A stretch of DNA of 64,000 bases from Anaeramoeba flamelloides. Its lineage: Eukaryota; Metamonada; Anaeramoebidae. The stretch is from NCBI GenBank assembly GCA_027625915.1, contig JANTQA010000032.1:8680001-8744000 (forward strand), given 5' to 3'. Shown in pieces: positions 63,164 through 64,000 of this stretch (position 1 is its first letter; the number at the start of each line of letters is the position of its first letter). The notes below the pieces were generated by a model. The model was not told where the DNA came from. It searched no databases and saw only the letters and a program-made list of their open reading frames with translations. The position numbers were made by a program, and so were the translations under genes.

Positions 63164-63194
<31 letters not shown>
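63164..63194. repeat. AT dinucleotide microsatellite
   Basis: About 30 bases of uninterrupted AT alternation. Unlike the AT runs at 27402 and 61444, it is not inside a recognised MITE. Confidence 0.9.
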
Positions 63195-63202
<8 letters not shown>

Positions 63203-64000
63203 TTAGATTACTTTCCACTTCTGTATGCCACCAATTTAATTCTATTTAAACTAAATTGTTAGTTATTTTTCAACCCTTTAAACTAACCAATTATGATTTT
63301 GTAACATTTTTTAGATAAAAATAACTCATTTAAGAAAGGAAAAAAACGGAAAAAAAAAAATCTTTGAGATCTCTAAAATAGTAAAAATCAGTATGGCGAA
63401 ACAAGTCCAGTTGTCACCAAAATTATAATTAACAATGATTCTATTTGGAAATATAGTTTGACTATTGATCATCCTTTTCAAAAAGAATTCATGTATTTCA
63501 TTATTGATTTTTTGAGATCAATAATTCATCACATATTGGTTACTTTTTATATTATATAATCTGTGAAATTTGAAAAAAATATAATCTTGAGGTGACTAAT
63601 TGCTAATTTGGTTCTTAGCTGGTCGATCTTGTGATTGACATGGGGTTTGATAATGATTCAAAGCACATTTTTGTCAATTTATTTTTTTTCTTCCGAAATA
63701 TGAATTTAAGGGTACAAGGCTAATACAAGTGAAGGTAAATTATAAAATACTGTGTTTTGTGTGTTGAAAATTGGACTTTTTAATATAGTTTGGATATAAT
63801 TTGAAACTTTTCAACAATTATTTTTAATTCAATTAATTTGACTTTAAATGAAAGACATGTATATATAACTGTTTTAAAAATGTGGGGAATTTTTACAACT
63901 TTTATCAAGTTCTCTATTTTAAAAAAGTGAAAACTTTTTCAGAATCAAAACTTTTTTAAAAGTCTTTAATTTTAATAAAATGAAAACATTTTTAGAATTT

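Larger units (their letters stand above)
59805..64000. other. Right end of window: no gene recognised
   Basis: Contains the second copy of the ~570-bp composite (60926-61504), a TIR element (62653-62878) and AT microsatellites. The minus-strand ORFs at 60005-60199 and 60477-60707 lack recognisable motifs. Could include distal exons of a gene beginning at 59565 or lying beyond the window. Confidence 0.45.

Noticed and set aside
1-64000. CRISPR arrays, operons, ribosome binding sites
   Set aside because: The repeats are dispersed palindromic elements rather than spaced arrays, and the genes have spliceosomal introns, so the DNA is eukaryotic.
1-64000. LTR retroelements or Polinton-like elements
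   Set aside because: No long terminal repeats, integrase, protease, capsid or DNA-polymerase motifs were recognised; the RT-related remains look like non-LTR (LINE) fragments.

Overview
This window looks like nuclear DNA from an AT-rich protist. A+T is around 80% by eye. The genes are sparse, split by GT-AG introns of up to about 4.7 kb, end in TAA, and contain homopolymeric Asn, Asp and Lys tracts. Asn-rich proteins recall dictyostelid amoebae, but the long repeat-filled introns and low gene density do not fit Dictyostelium well. Another AT-rich amoeboid lineage (other Amoebozoa, or Anaeramoeba) is equally possible; the sequence alone does not settle it. Nothing prokaryotic, organellar, CRISPR-like or LTR-retroviral was seen.

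Four host genes could be assembled exon by exon with matching splice phases. (1) 2466-8379, plus strand: an armadillo-repeat protein of about 680 residues with an N-terminal hydrophobic anchor. (2) 12614-23997, minus strand: a ten-exon RalGAP-alpha homologue of about 2,300 residues, with helical N-terminal segments and a C-terminal Rap/Ran-GAP domain that keeps the likely catalytic Asn. (3) 29049-32626, minus strand: a two-exon, 100-residue membrane protein. A relative with the same Lys-Gly-Cys motif begins at 37010, minus strand, but its 3' end was not found. (4) 46048-55411, minus strand: a six-exon, 574-residue protein with a signal peptide, five membrane spans and an acidic Ser/Asp/Glu tail, matching the plant/Dictyostelium five-span family typified by DDB_G0292058. 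The ARM and RalGAP genes converge; the other minus-strand genes follow the RalGAP gene in the same direction. RalGAP points to small-GTPase control; no shared pathway with its neighbours is evident.

Most of the rest is built from small transposons and their remains. At least eight families of terminal-inverted-repeat or foldback elements recur, many inside introns. They include a ~197-bp TA-flanked palindromic MITE (four copies, one inside a decayed MULE transposase at 40876-43043); a second ~200-bp palindromic family (four copies), two of which lie in ~570-bp composites; a ~550-bp element with CAGTCAAAGGG ends, two copies of which carry the same nested ~160-bp hairpin while a third lacks it; a foldback with ~178-bp arms at 30324-30870; a repeated hairpin unit (20.7 and 35.5 kb); and GTCAAGT-ended elements next to LINE zinc-knuckle remnants at 38 and 58 kb. 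A 1.25-kb element with decayed inverted ends and clustered ATCRYGAT motifs lies at 10936-12185. A tRNA-like A-box/B-box sequence is at 44271-44343. The right end (59.8-64 kb) has no gene I can support.
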